Source of the DNA: Scedosporium boydii
Taxonomy: Eukaryota; Ascomycota; Sordariomycetes; Microascales; Microascaceae
DNA length: 64,000 nucleotides
Assembly: GCA_002221725.1 (NCBI GenBank)
Contig: NJFT01000008.1
Coordinates: forward strand, 62,001-126,000
Direction: 5' to 3'
The position numbers and the translations under genes were made by a program. Positions 11,823 to 22,600 of the stretch are shown piece by piece. Position 1 is the stretch's first letter. Every line of letters starts with the position of its first letter. A model generated the notes under the pieces. That model was not told where the DNA came from. It made no database searches and was given only the letters and a program-made list of their open reading frames with translations.

Positions 11823-12481
11823 TGTTACTTCGTGATCCAGAATAAGAACCTGTTTTATCACGGCACCCCAGTTTCACTGGTTGTTTGGCGATGCAGGGAG
11901 CCGGGGTATGGGAATGTCGCAGGGTGAGTTTTCGTTCTCGGCCTTCGGCTGCCAACTTCCACGATGATAGCTTTACAAACCAGCCCCGAACTCTGGTGCC
12001 TTCACTAACTAAGCGATAACGCCACAATGCAGTTCAGATAAGCCTACCCCTATGACGAGGCCTTTGAGGGTGAAGAGGGCTGAATCTTGGCTATTCTTGA
12101 CGTTAGCGTCCGCCTGCGAGTGGGAGCCTCGAAGACCGAACAAAAGGGGGCGGGACTTCGAGAAGCAGAGACCCGGTTCGCCTGGTGGTACGCACGGAGT
12201 ACCAATTGAGAAGTAAAGGGATAAAGAGATCACGAGACAATATCGTCGGAGCACTTTTGTGGCAGCATCACGAATAGGGCCGAAGAAAAGGAGAAAGGAG
12301 AAGGAGAATTCTCCCTGGAGCCTGACGCGGTCGTCGTTGCCCGCAAGGCTCCGGCGCCAATGTGCGCTTTGCTTCGACTCGGGCTGCAAAGTAAAAAGTA
12401 CCTCATTACTTCACCAAACCAACCAATCGAATTAAAGCCTCGAGTTGGTCGTGGTGCACAGCTGTACAATACGGAGTACAA
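11823..12481. other. Upstream region of zinc-cluster factor
   Basis: This is the presumed promoter and leader of the minus-strand transcription factor. Short minus-strand frames overlap it but show no family features. Near its right end lie CACGGAGTA (about 12193) and TACGGAGTA (12470-12478), members of a recurrent intergenic motif family. Confidence 0.4.
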
Positions 12482-13492
12482 ATGTACCGAGAAGTGGAGA
12501 CGCGCACGACGGCTCCTGCCGTCCGTAAATTGAATCTAGCATCCCGTTTCCAGCCAATCACAGCGCCAAAATTTAGGCAAACCCGGTGTGCAGTGCACAG
12601 CCCTGGTCACGGTCCATCCCATTTGTTGGTGGGGACATCGCGACCCGACTTGGACGATCGCAGACATCATCGGTTCCCGCCTCGATTCTTCAAGGACATC
12701 CAGTTTATTAAACCCGTACAAGAGGACTCCAATCCCATCAGAGAGAATTCCAGACCGGGCTTGAACCACGACTACTTTATCTCCACAGCCGCTAACGTCT
12801 CTGGAGCACGACCGGACTATGTGACACTTTTCTCTGTCCGCATCTCTGTCATGCTCTATCGGGATGAAATCTATTCATCGGTCATCTCATGGCGATGTAG
12901 CATGCTTTGTTCTCATTTACAAGTGGTGGTCGTCGAAAGGCGGTCTCAACGCATGAGATCAGACCGCTTTTGCTGTGTGCTTCCATATCCTGCATATATT
13001 GAGCGCTTGCAGCAGAATCGTCGTTGGCCGGATTCGTCTAGGATGATCAGTATCTCTCACAGACGTGGTAAAAAGGATTTGATCTCGCTAACAGCCTCAA
13101 CCGACCTAACCCTGGGGCGTCGCGGATGGTGCTCACACCATGTGGTAATTCCTGTGCGGCTCGGTGAGACCCAGCACCTGCCTTGTACCGCATCGTGGTT
13201 AGTACTCTCCAATCAGTGCCTCTTCATACTTTTCGTGCAACGTAGTCATCGGCCCATAACACACCATGACCGTAAGAATCTAAATTCCTTCTCCCTCGGT
13301 ACTGTGGGCAGCCAGTTAGCCTCGCGGACAGAAACCAGGGACAAACGTCTAGTTGCCACAGAGGGGAGGCTCTGGGTATCGAATGCTCGCCGGCAATTAT
13401 CACCATTACGTTCAAATTTTAGGACTAAAAGGTGTAGGACCCCAACCAAGGTAGATTTGAGGGCGACCACTGCTTGTATTTTTGTAGCCTAA
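12482..13492 (+). CDS. Orphan 336-codon open frame, coding status doubtful
   Basis: An uninterrupted frame of 336 codons starts with ATG. I recognise no domain. The translation is rich in Arg, Ser and His, has a short hydrophobic segment (about residues 237-252, WLVLSNQCLFILFV), and no signal peptide. Codon choice looks less biased toward C/G third positions than in the clear genes nearby. A frame this long is unlikely by chance in sequence of roughly even base composition, yet the amino-acid make-up is not protein-like. It may be a lineage-specific gene, a decayed gene, or a chance frame. It runs divergently from the zinc-cluster gene across a 660 bp spacer. Confidence 0.25.
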   Translation: MYREVETRTTAPAVRKLNLASRFQPITAPKFRQTRCAVHSPGHGPSHLLVGTSRPDLDDRRHHRFPPRFFKDIQFIKPVQEDSNPIRENSRPGLNHDYFISTAANVSGARPDYVTLFSVRISVMLYRDEIYSSVISWRCSMLCSHLQVVVVERRSQRMRSDRFCCVLPYPAYIERLQQNRRWPDSSRMISISHRRGKKDLISLTASTDLTLGRRGWCSHHVVIPVRLGETQHLPCTASWLVLSNQCLFILFVQRSHRPITHHDRKNLNSFSLGTVGSQLASRTETRDKRLVATEGRLWVSNARRQLSPLRSNFRTKRCRTPTKVDLRATTACIFVA

Positions 13493-14274
13493 GTTGTTAC
13501 GGGTAGAACACAAGTAGGGAAATTTAGATGATGTCTGAAAAGGATTGGGAGGGGATAAGCCAATAAAATGAATTAAAATTCAAATCCCGGTATCAAACTG
13601 GGCTTGGATTGATGTTCAAAAAAACATACCGCCCTCGCCAGGTGAAAACGAGGCGAACTTTTATGGAGGTAAAGCATCCCTAGTCCCAAGCTACTTCGTA
13701 TACGGGTTTCTAGGATATTACAATGGCGACCGGTCAGCTGCTGGGTTCGCTTTGGCATGCGCGCTTTTCTTTTTCTTCTTTTCCCTTTTTGATGCAGTTG
13801 ACGTTCCTGGCGTGTGCTTCGCATAGAATTTTGATGTCTACGTTGGTCGCCCGCATGCATCCCTTCCACCGTATTGCACATACTTGATCCTTCCGCCTGC
13901 TTCCGCTTCAATAAAAGCCCAACAGCAGGCACAAAACATTATTGAGACTTCCTGCTGTTTCTTGAGTCCCGGAGGCAGCATCGAGGACGGTCATGTAATT
14001 CCCTGCAGTGTCCCCCCTAGATATTCCACGCATGAATCATCTAGACATAAGACGATAATATCCTCTTACGCCGTATTGGCGTGTATACGGAACCGAGGGT
14101 GCGACTGCAGATTCCATGAAAATCTGAAAGATACGATAATCCTTGTCAGACATCAAAAGATTTGGCAGTGATGTTGAATACTTTTACACCTGAGGTTCCC
14201 TTTCATTCATCAATTTGCGGCTCAAATCCACCAAACTCTCATCCGACTACATCTCGACTTCTTTAATTTCCAGG
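13493..14274. other. Intergenic region upstream of amidase
   Basis: No gene supported. A TACTTCGTA motif lies at 13692-13700. The last 60 bases are the amidase leader; an upstream non-ATG extension of the amidase frame from 14215 is open but lacks support. Confidence 0.4.
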
Positions 14275-16840
14275 ATGTCGCTCGACAGTGCTAAGAGCGC
14301 TAAGAGCGCCCGGACGCCTTTTACGGAAAGCAGCGTCTTGAGAACGCTCGCGGCTATCCTCCTCTGCTTCCTTTTTATATATCTTGTCCACGTGTGGACT
14401 CCTGGAGGACTCGACCTAGTAGGATGGAAACCGGAGGGAAACATCAAGCAACCGACTTTGTGGGAAGATCTCGTGCACGGAAAAAGAGACGACGATTTGG
14501 CAAAAATCCGCAGCGAGTGGCTATTGGAGCTCTCATTTATTGAAAAGGCCAGCCTCCTGCCTTCCATCGCGGGCGAGTTTATTGAAAGTTTGCTTGATCC
14601 TGAAACCCTCTCGATCACGTCTATGGATGTACCAGATCTGTTGGCGTTGACCACGAGTGGGTCCATTTCATCGGAAGTGGTAGTGACGGCCTTTTGCAAG
14701 CGCGCCGCGTTTGCCCATCAGTTGGTATGGTTTACTTGTATCCGGCAGCTTGCCAAGTGATGTGTTATCTTCGGTGTTCTTCTGACGACCTTGACAGAAT
14801 AAATCTCTCCTGGAGATTAACTTTGAGAGCGCTATTGAGCAGGCCAAAGAGTTAGATGCCTATTTCAAACGGGAGGGCAAAGCTCTCGGGCCGCTCCACG
14901 GTCTACCAATGACTCTTAAAGATCAGTACCATGTCAAAGGAATGAACACGACGATGGGATACGTCGGCTGGATTGATACCTTTGAAGGAAGCAAAGACTC
15001 ACCTCTCAAGGGGGCTACAGAAAGTGAAATCGTTCGTGAGCTAGAATCCTTGGGCGCTATAATCATTGGCAAAACCACTTGTGTACAAAGCCTCTGGTAT
15101 GGGGAAACCAACAATAATATTCTCGGATATAACTTCAACCCAGTCAACCAGAATCTTTCCTCTGGTGGAAGCTCTGGAGGTGAGCCGAGTCACAGTTCAG
15201 GTCTTGATGATCATGAGGAAGGGGACTAATACGGTTGCAGGTGAGGGCGCAATCCAAGCTCTGGGAGGCAGCGCAATTGGTATTGGAGCTGATGTTGGTA
15301 AGTCTCCACAATCTCGTCTACTGTCAGTCCAATTAACAAGCCCTACTACATTATAGGCGGGTCCGTTTCTATGCCGGCATCATACAATGGTATTTTTAGC
15401 ATCAAGCCTTCCGCCAACAGGCTTTCTTTTAAGAACGTGGCGAACTCGGTTGGTTTTCCTCCTGATCGCTTATGTCTTTGAGCCCGCTAACATGACCTAT
15501 ATCAAAGTCCAAGGGTCAAGCTCATATTCCCACGGTCCCGGGACTGCTTGGGCGTTCTATTTCTTCTATTAGGCTTCTGTTCGAGGCACTTCTGTCCACC
15601 GAACCCTGGCTTCGTGACCCCGAAGTCATTCCCCTTCCCTGGCGGGAAAACCAGGCACAGGATTACACCAAACGCAAGCTATCATTCGGTATCTACGCAC
15701 ATGACGGCATAGTAAGGCCACATCCCCCAATTGAGCGGGCTCTGAACATAGTGATCGACGCTGTGCACGCGCAAGGGCATGGCGTGAGTTTACAGGCCGT
15801 TTCTTTCGTGAACTATTGTGGCACCACTGACCTTGTCATTTCAGGCTGTCGATTGGAATCCCCCAAACCACACTGAAGCAGAAATATTGCATGCAAGTCA
15901 GGCCAGTGAGACATCAAAGTTGGACACAAGCTGATTTTTGATTGCAGGACAAAATAGTAAATGCGGATGGCAACTATGATGTGCCCCAACAGTTGGCGCT
16001 CTCCAGGGAGCCGTTCATCCCGGAGCTAATTCCTTATTTTCCAAATGGGAAACCCCAAAAGCCGCTGAATGCCATTGAAGTCGAGCAGTTCGTCCAAAGA
16101 CTTCATGCATTCAAAAATGATTATAACGAGTATTGGCTCTCGACGAAAGACCTTAGCGGGACAGGTAGGAGTGTTTTTGATCTGATGAGGTTAACCATCT
16201 TGGCAACGATAGACTAATGGGGATTAATGTTTAGATCGACCCGTTGATGCCTTGATTATGCCTAGTAAGCCTGCATGGCTCGTTTCCAAATCATAATAAT
16301 ACGAACAACTAACACGGGGTTTTCTGAATAGTAACGCCCACGGCCGCCGTCATCCCAGGGAGGTCATTCTACTACAGTATGTTACTGCTCTTGGTTAAGA
16401 AAGTACTTATTTGCATTAGTTGACTGAGTCATTGTAGCGTATACCTCCATTATCAATACGCTCGACTATGTAGCTATTGTAATCCCGGTTACATTCGCAG
16501 ACAGAGCCATTGACAAACTCGATGTCGATTACCTCCCAGTTAGCGAGGTTGATAAACGCAACTGGAATGCTTGTAAGTTTTCTTCGTCATATACGCAGCC
16601 CGTCGTTCCCATTTCCAGGGTTGGGCAGTCTCCGTGATTAGCATAGATTCATTAACCCGAACTGTAGATGATGCAGACATGTACCATGGCGCACCGGCGT
16701 GTGTGCAGATAGTGGGACAGCGTCTTCAGGAGGAGAAACTATTGGTCATCGCACAGAGGGTGGTGGATGCCATAGAGGAGTACAAATATAAGCAGGAGAG
16801 GCCTTCGGGGAAAGAAACCGGTCTGAAGGTGCAGATCTGA
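14275..16840 (+). CDS. Membrane-anchored amidase-signature hydrolase
   Basis: Eleven exons (14275-14724, 14798-15179, 15241-15297, 15357-15448, 15508-15783, 15845-15892, 15948-16164, 16235-16264, 16332-16376, 16438-16572, 16668-16840) give about 634 residues. A hydrophobic helix at residues 25-42 (LRTLAAILLCFLFIYLV) should anchor the N terminus. The amidase triad is intact: Lys191 in MTLKDQY, cis-Ser276 in SSGGSSGGEGA and nucleophile Ser299 in GADVGGSVSMPA. The C terminus carries the family's HGAPACVQIVGQRL segment. Members hydrolyse amide bonds, from acetamide to fatty-acid amides; the N-terminal membrane helix resembles FAAH-type enzymes, but the substrate cannot be read from sequence. The junction 15892/15948 uses a GC donor (GCAAGT) to keep the natural ILHDKIVNADG sequence; a GT donor at 15897 with an acceptor at 15957 is also in frame. 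Confidence 0.88.
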
Positions 16841-18104
16841 AGGTGCAGAATACAGATGTGAAGGTGTTAGAAGAGGGCAATACGCGGGCGCAGATGAACC
16901 ACGACTGAATCGGTCTCAGGTTGGCTCTTTGAGCGGGCCAGCGAGGTCAATGATGACCTCTCCGCCCAGGACCCACCCGCTCGAGGTGCCTGTTCACGAC
17001 CGCAACGAATCTCGGCTCGTGAGCATTAACAACTTAGCTCGGAGAACATGTCTCCGGAACCAGCGGCTAGCTTAGCGGGGAAGAGCTGGTATAACTCGAT
17101 AGAGTTAAGCCATGACGTCGAGCTTATTCGCTTGAGGCGTTCTGGCGCGTCAATCTGGCTCGGTGTAAGTTTAATTGGAGGATTGGCCGACGTTGACTTC
17201 AAGCTGCAAGGAGGCGAGGAGATGGTGTTTTGGCTGGCAGGCGGCCCAAGAGTTGTGACTGCAGGCTTCCAGTATTTCAAGCCGGCAATGTCGGGAGCGA
17301 AATGTGAGGTTGGCCGTGGGATGAGGTTGTTGCCAAGCTCTCCGTGGATATCGGTCTGCAATTGAGAGAGCAGTCAATTGTACCTCGGTATAATCATATT
17401 CCGCTTAGCCTCTCCATCATTAATCATTAACAATTAATTGCCAGCTGTGTGGCTGAACTGCCAAATGGCAACAGCCTGTTGATCACATTGCCACTGGCTT
17501 GCGGGTGGCCGGAATTTGCGGGGTCAACCAATCAAATCTCACTAATTATCATGTGAAAACCGCCTGTCGAGTTTCCTCTTCTGGGCTCATGTCGTTCGAT
17601 CATGTACTATGACAATCTGGGAAAAAGCACGATGAAGTATTTTTGTACTCATTTTTTCCGAGCACTTCCAGCATTTCCGGCACAACCACACCAACACATC
17701 ACGCCTCTCAATACTCCAATCATACCTGATCGTCATTCCCCCTCTTGATTTCTTCTTCCCCCTCTCTTTTTCCTTTTCTTGTTTTCGATCCCAAGGATTT
17801 GATTATTCGTGCCCAGCCCAATTGCCTTGCTATGGCTAATTTTCTCCCCGTAACTCTTCGGACCAATTGATCCACCATCAAAACCGACATCCGAGGGTAA
17901 GCCTCGAGCTTGAGAAAATCTTCTCTTGGCCGTCCACCACCTGTGTGATAGCTCCAGTGCGGGCCACATCCTGTCACCCAATGTCTACGTGCGGTTTAGA
18001 CATACCATCGGCGCGATTGATCTACAACACGACCTATTAAGCTCGAGCTCGAAGCGTTTTTACCTACGATCCTTGCGAACCTATTCACCTTTCCTACGGA
18101 CAAG
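16841..18104. other. Intergenic region with overlapping open frames
   Basis: At 17026-17365 both strands are open over the same 310 bases (105 codons plus, 111 codons minus). Neither translation matches a family I know. The final 400 bases are pyrimidine-rich and are probably the promoter and leader of the UPS1-like gene. Confidence 0.4.
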
Positions 18105-18800
18105 ATGGTTCTCTATCACACAGCGGCCAACACCTACGCCCACCCTTTCCCCGCCGTCACCCTCGCCTACTTCCTCCGATACACGTCTCCGGCTATCAAT
18201 CCCTTCGCCACCCATGTCCTCAGCACCGACACCATCTCCAGCGAAGTCGACCCCGTCACTGGTCGCTTGCACATGACGCGCATCCATCTCAAGAAGTCCA
18301 GGATGCCCTCGGCCATCTTTAAGCTTCTCCCTGCTGGCGTCACAGGCGGGAAATCGGCCGAAAAAGCGAGCTACATTCTTGAGACGAGCGTCGTCGACAT
18401 GCGGGAGGGTTGGATGAAGACCGAAAGTCGCAACCTTAACTTCACTGGTGTCTTGAGCGTTGTTGAGCAGCAGCTGTACAAGGTTCCCGAGGGTGTCTCC
18501 CCTCTCAACATGCTTGGAAGCGATTCGAATACCGAGGTCTCTACGAAGGTTATTTTCAGGTCGAGGCTCGGTGAGAAGATTAGGGGACGCCTCCAGGATG
18601 TTCGGGAGGACCGGTGGCTCTCAGGCTGGATGGGAACGAGGATCCGGGCCAGCATTGAGAAGATGGCTTCGACCAAGACCGTTGACCAGCTCGGAAAGAG
18701 CCGAGAGGGCATGAGGGTCGTGCTCGAGACGTTGCGACACTCTGGTGTTATGGGTGTCATGGAGATGGTCCGAAGGGAGAAGCAGATGCGAATGGCCTAG
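18105..18800 (+). CDS. UPS1: PRELI/MSF1 domain lipid transfer protein, Ups1-like
   Basis: A single exon encodes 231 residues that begin directly with a PRELI/MSF1 domain (about 1-180). It aligns with yeast Ups1 in order: MVLYH start, the F-x-RY strand, HVLSTDTIS, a threonine-arginine strand (MTRIHLKKS) and the SYILETSVVD and MKTESRNLNFTGVLSVVE strands that line the lipid cavity. In yeast, Ups1 with Mdm35 carries phosphatidic acid across the mitochondrial intermembrane space for cardiolipin synthesis; the same role is inferred here. The C-terminal helix region (about 180-231) is longer than in yeast. A second PRELI protein of the Ups2 type lies 8.5 kb downstream on the same strand. No targeting signal is expected for this family. 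Confidence 0.88.
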   Translation: MVLYHTAANTYAHPFPAVTLAYFLRYTSPAINPFATHVLSTDTISSEVDPVTGRLHMTRIHLKKSRMPSAIFKLLPAGVTGGKSAEKASYILETSVVDMREGWMKTESRNLNFTGVLSVVEQQLYKVPEGVSPLNMLGSDSNTEVSTKVIFRSRLGEKIRGRLQDVREDRWLSGWMGTRIRASIEKMASTKTVDQLGKSREGMRVVLETLRHSGVMGVMEMVRREKQMRMA

Positions 18801-19615
18801 ACTTGACCCATTCTCCTCGATTGATCCTCCGGACTCGAGTACGAGACACGAACAACGAGTTACGATATACCCCGGCAGCCATATACGGCGGCAACCTGCT
18901 ACCCTCGGCGGCACCGCGAAGGCATACTGGGACGACATTCGCGCCCACGAGGTCCGGCCGTCCGCATAACACAGATTCCCAACTCGGTACTCTTTTCTTC
19001 GGTGGCGACCTCTACGCATTTTGTACATTACTTTTGTTCTTTCTATCTGTCTTATCTTCGGTTCTAGCGTGGCGCCCGGGCTTTTTCTTAGCCGAGAGGG
19101 GCTTCAGCCTCGATGTACTGCCCCTGCTGCTTTGTATGGGCGAAACACCCTCTCCGCTCTCTTTGTACTTTGTACTAGTTAGTTATTGTACGAACATGTA
19201 TTGCAATGTTGGGGGGAAAAAAAAAGGCTGCAAAAATTGAACAAAATTGAACAAAATGGGACTCGTTTCTTTGAGCACGCAAAGGTTTGCCTGTGATGAA
19301 ATATGCGTCTTGTCGAGTAGATTCCCCGTCAACATAACGGCCTGAGCTGAGAGGTTATGTTTGGGAATTAGGCACGATCCCGGCATGTAAACCGTTAGGC
19401 TTTGGCATCCGTACTGGCTTTCGGACACCATACAACTTACCAATGATCTGCTTCATCGGGCGAATCTTCCAATTGTCCTGTGTCACGATGGTCAGATTGA
19501 GCTGCCTCGCTGACTAAGCGACCATAGGCAGTGGCGTTGACCTGCTTGAAGACCTCATCTCATTTGTGCCTCACAGACTATTATTCTGCATTAGATTCAA
19601 TCATGCATCGAGATC
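18801..19615. other. Intergenic spacer
   Basis: 3' flank of the UPS1-like gene and promoter of the SNF2-family gene. Short frames only. I see no RNA gene or repeat here. Confidence 0.45.
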
Positions 19616-22600
19616 TTGGAAATGGCTACTTCATCCAAGCGGGAAGTTATAGTCATAGATGATATATCGACGGCATCTGAATCTGAGTGGGACTTTGGTC
19701 CTGTCTCACGCGACGCGTCTACCGACGCGGCGAAGAAGACCCCCACCACAGTAAAGCCCGACCCCGCGAAGGACATCGAAGAAAAGGTCTGTTGGACGGA
19801 CGATTCCGAGGATGACAAGAAAATTCAAGGGAAAAGGAAAAGGCGGTCTGTTGCGGGGGGCTCTAAGAAGGCGACTCGGGGACGACCTTCCAAGAAGAAG
19901 AAGAAGAAGAAAACAGACGAGGATGCCATCCCATCTGAGGATGAGCTTGCTGACGCAGGCCTGCCCGACTATATTCGGCAGCGACGAAAGACTTTTGAGG
20001 AGAACAGAAATATACTCACGCAGGCGGGTTTGCGGCTGCCCCCAAACTATGCGGGTGTCGAATTGACTGATGAAGATCGACACGAGGAGCTTGAGACAAG
20101 GCCCAAATTTGATGCAGCGAGCGGTATCAGACCATGTCGGCCCTATCAGGATATCGAACTCGAGCATTCTGGCGGTTTTATACCAGCACCTATTGCTCAG
20201 TATCTCCGAGATTACCAAGTTGCAGGTGTGCGGTTCTTACACCATCTGTTCGTCTACCAAAAGGGAGGCATCTTGGGAGACGACATGGGTCTCGGAAAAA
20301 CTGTCCAAGTCGCCGCGTTCCTCACAGCTGCGTTTGGAAAGACTGGCGACGAGAGGGATAGGAAAAGGATGCGTGCAATGCGGCGGGACCGCGAAAATTG
20401 GTATCCCAGAGTGCTCGTGGTCTGCCCCGGTACCCTGATCCAGAACTGGAAGAATGAGCTTGACCGCTGGGGCTGGTGGCACGTTGACATTTGTCATGGA
20501 TCCGGGAAGGAGGATGCAGTCATGACCGCTAGGTCAGGGCTTCTTGAAATAATGATTACAACTTACCAGACCTATAAACAAAACCGAAGCAGCATCAATG
20601 GCGTCGAGTGGGATGCCGTGGTAGCCGACGAATGCCACGTCATGAAGGACCGCCGCTCAGAGACCACCAAAGCTATGAACGAAGTCAACGCTCTCTGCCG
20701 CATCGGCCTCACCGGCACTGCCATTCAAAATTCCTACGATGAACTATGGACGCTACTAAATTGGACAAATCCAGCGCACTTTGGAACGCTCTCCGAGTGG
20801 ACCCGAACTATATCTCGACCTCTCACCATCGGCCAGTCTCACGACGCCACTCTCAAACAGCTAAGCATTGCCCGGAAGAGAGCGAAGCAGCTGGTGCAGA
20901 ATCTTCTTCCAAGATTCTTCCTGCGTCGCATGAAGACACTCATTGCCGATCAGCTTCCGAAGAAGAGCGACAAGGTGGTCTTTTGCCCCCTCACCAAAGT
21001 CCAAAAAGAGGCATACGAAAACTTCCTCGACAGCGAAATGGTAACCCTGCTACGCACCCTTGGCAATCCGTGTAGTTGTGGCCAGATCAGAGACAACGGG
21101 ATAAGGACCAAGAAAGGGTGGTGCTGCTATAAATTCCTCCCGGATGGCCGGACTTGGCAGTCGATAGTGTTCCCCTGCATGATGGCCCTCCAAAAGATGT
21201 CGAACCACGTCATTCTTATGGTACCTTCGTCGCTCGATATGGCAGATAAGCAAGATTCCGAGCTTAAGATGCTGAAACTCGCGTTGCCGGACACGTGGCA
21301 GGAGCTGTACCAAAAGAGGGACTCCATGATCAACCTCGCGAACCCGGAATTTTGCGGCAAATGGAAGATTTTAAAGAAGCTCCTCAGGTTCTGGCACGGA
21401 AACGGCGACAAAGTGCTCGTCTTTTCGCATAGCGTCAAGCTTCTCCGCATCCTCCAGTATCTTTTCAGCAACACTAGCTACTCCGTTAGCTATCTCGATG
21501 GATCCCTCAGTTACGATGACCGGCAGAGGGTGGTGGATGACTTCAACTCGGACCCGAGCCAGTTCGTCTTTTTGATATCGACGAAAGCTGGCGGTGTTGG
21601 GCTAAACATCACGTCGGCGAACAAGGTTGTCATTGTCGATCCGCATTGGAACCCTTCGTATGACCTTCAGGCGCAAGACCGGGCTTACCGTATAGGGCAG
21701 ACTAGAGACGTCGATGTCTTTCGGCTCATCGCGGCTGGAACCATCGAAGAAATTGTCTACGCTAGGCAGATATATAAACAGCAGCAGGCAAACATCGGAT
21801 ATAGTGCCTCGGAGGAGAGGCGCTACTTCAAGGGTGTCCAGAAGGACGAGGAGAGAAAGGGAGAAATCTTCGGCCTCGCCAACATCTTCAATTATCACGG
21901 AGATCAGATTGTGCTGCGAGAGATTGTCAACAAGACCAACATCGCCGAGGCGAGGGCTGGGATCAATCTTGTAGAGCTCAACATTGAACAGGCAGTCAAG
22001 GATGAGGAACTGGCTACTACAGTGAAGAAGGAGGGCCCCGACGATGATGGAGGCATGAGTCAATTGGCCGCACTCGTCGCGGTCGAGAACAAGGAAGAGA
22101 TATTTGCTTCGAAGAGAAATGAGAAGCCGAAAAGCGACGCGATCCAAGCGATCCTAGCCTCCGTCGGGGTAGAATATACGCACGAGAACTCCGAGGTGGT
22201 TGGTTCGTCTAAGGTCGAGCAGCAACTGTCCCGACGCGCCGAACTCGTTGGGGATTCAGACACAGATCTCGACGGCGAGAGTGCTCTGTTTGCAGAAGAC
22301 CCGCTCTTCGAAAGTCGTGGCACCGGCGGGACGAGTGCATATCTTTATAATCCGCCCGAGGAAGTGATGCAACGTCAATTCTGCTCGATGGCCAAGGAGT
22401 TTGGGTTTCCAAATGCTACGGAGTTTGCTCTTGTTGTGGAGAGCATGACGCAGGAGCAGCGGAGGAACTGTCTTGATAAGTTTTACAAGAGCCGGGCTGC
22501 GAAGTTGGAACTGGAGAGTACTGCTTCGCCTAGTGTGGAGCCCGATGGGAGGGTGACCAAGACCGAAGCTGCCGGGACGGGTGAGTCCAAGGTCAAGATA

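Noticed and set aside
13105..13113. CCTAACCCT as a possible telomerase RNA template
   Set aside because: Only nine bases match, shorter than the usual one-and-a-half repeats, and no other telomerase RNA feature is visible.
13690..13703. Resemblance of CTACTTCGTATAC to a loxP arm
   Set aside because: Only one arm-like stretch, no spacer or second arm; it is one copy of the general TACTTCGTA motif.
7163..16840. Secondary-metabolite cluster formed by dioxygenase, zinc-cluster factor and amidase
   Set aside because: No backbone synthase (PKS, NRPS, terpene) is nearby, and the spacing is not cluster-like.
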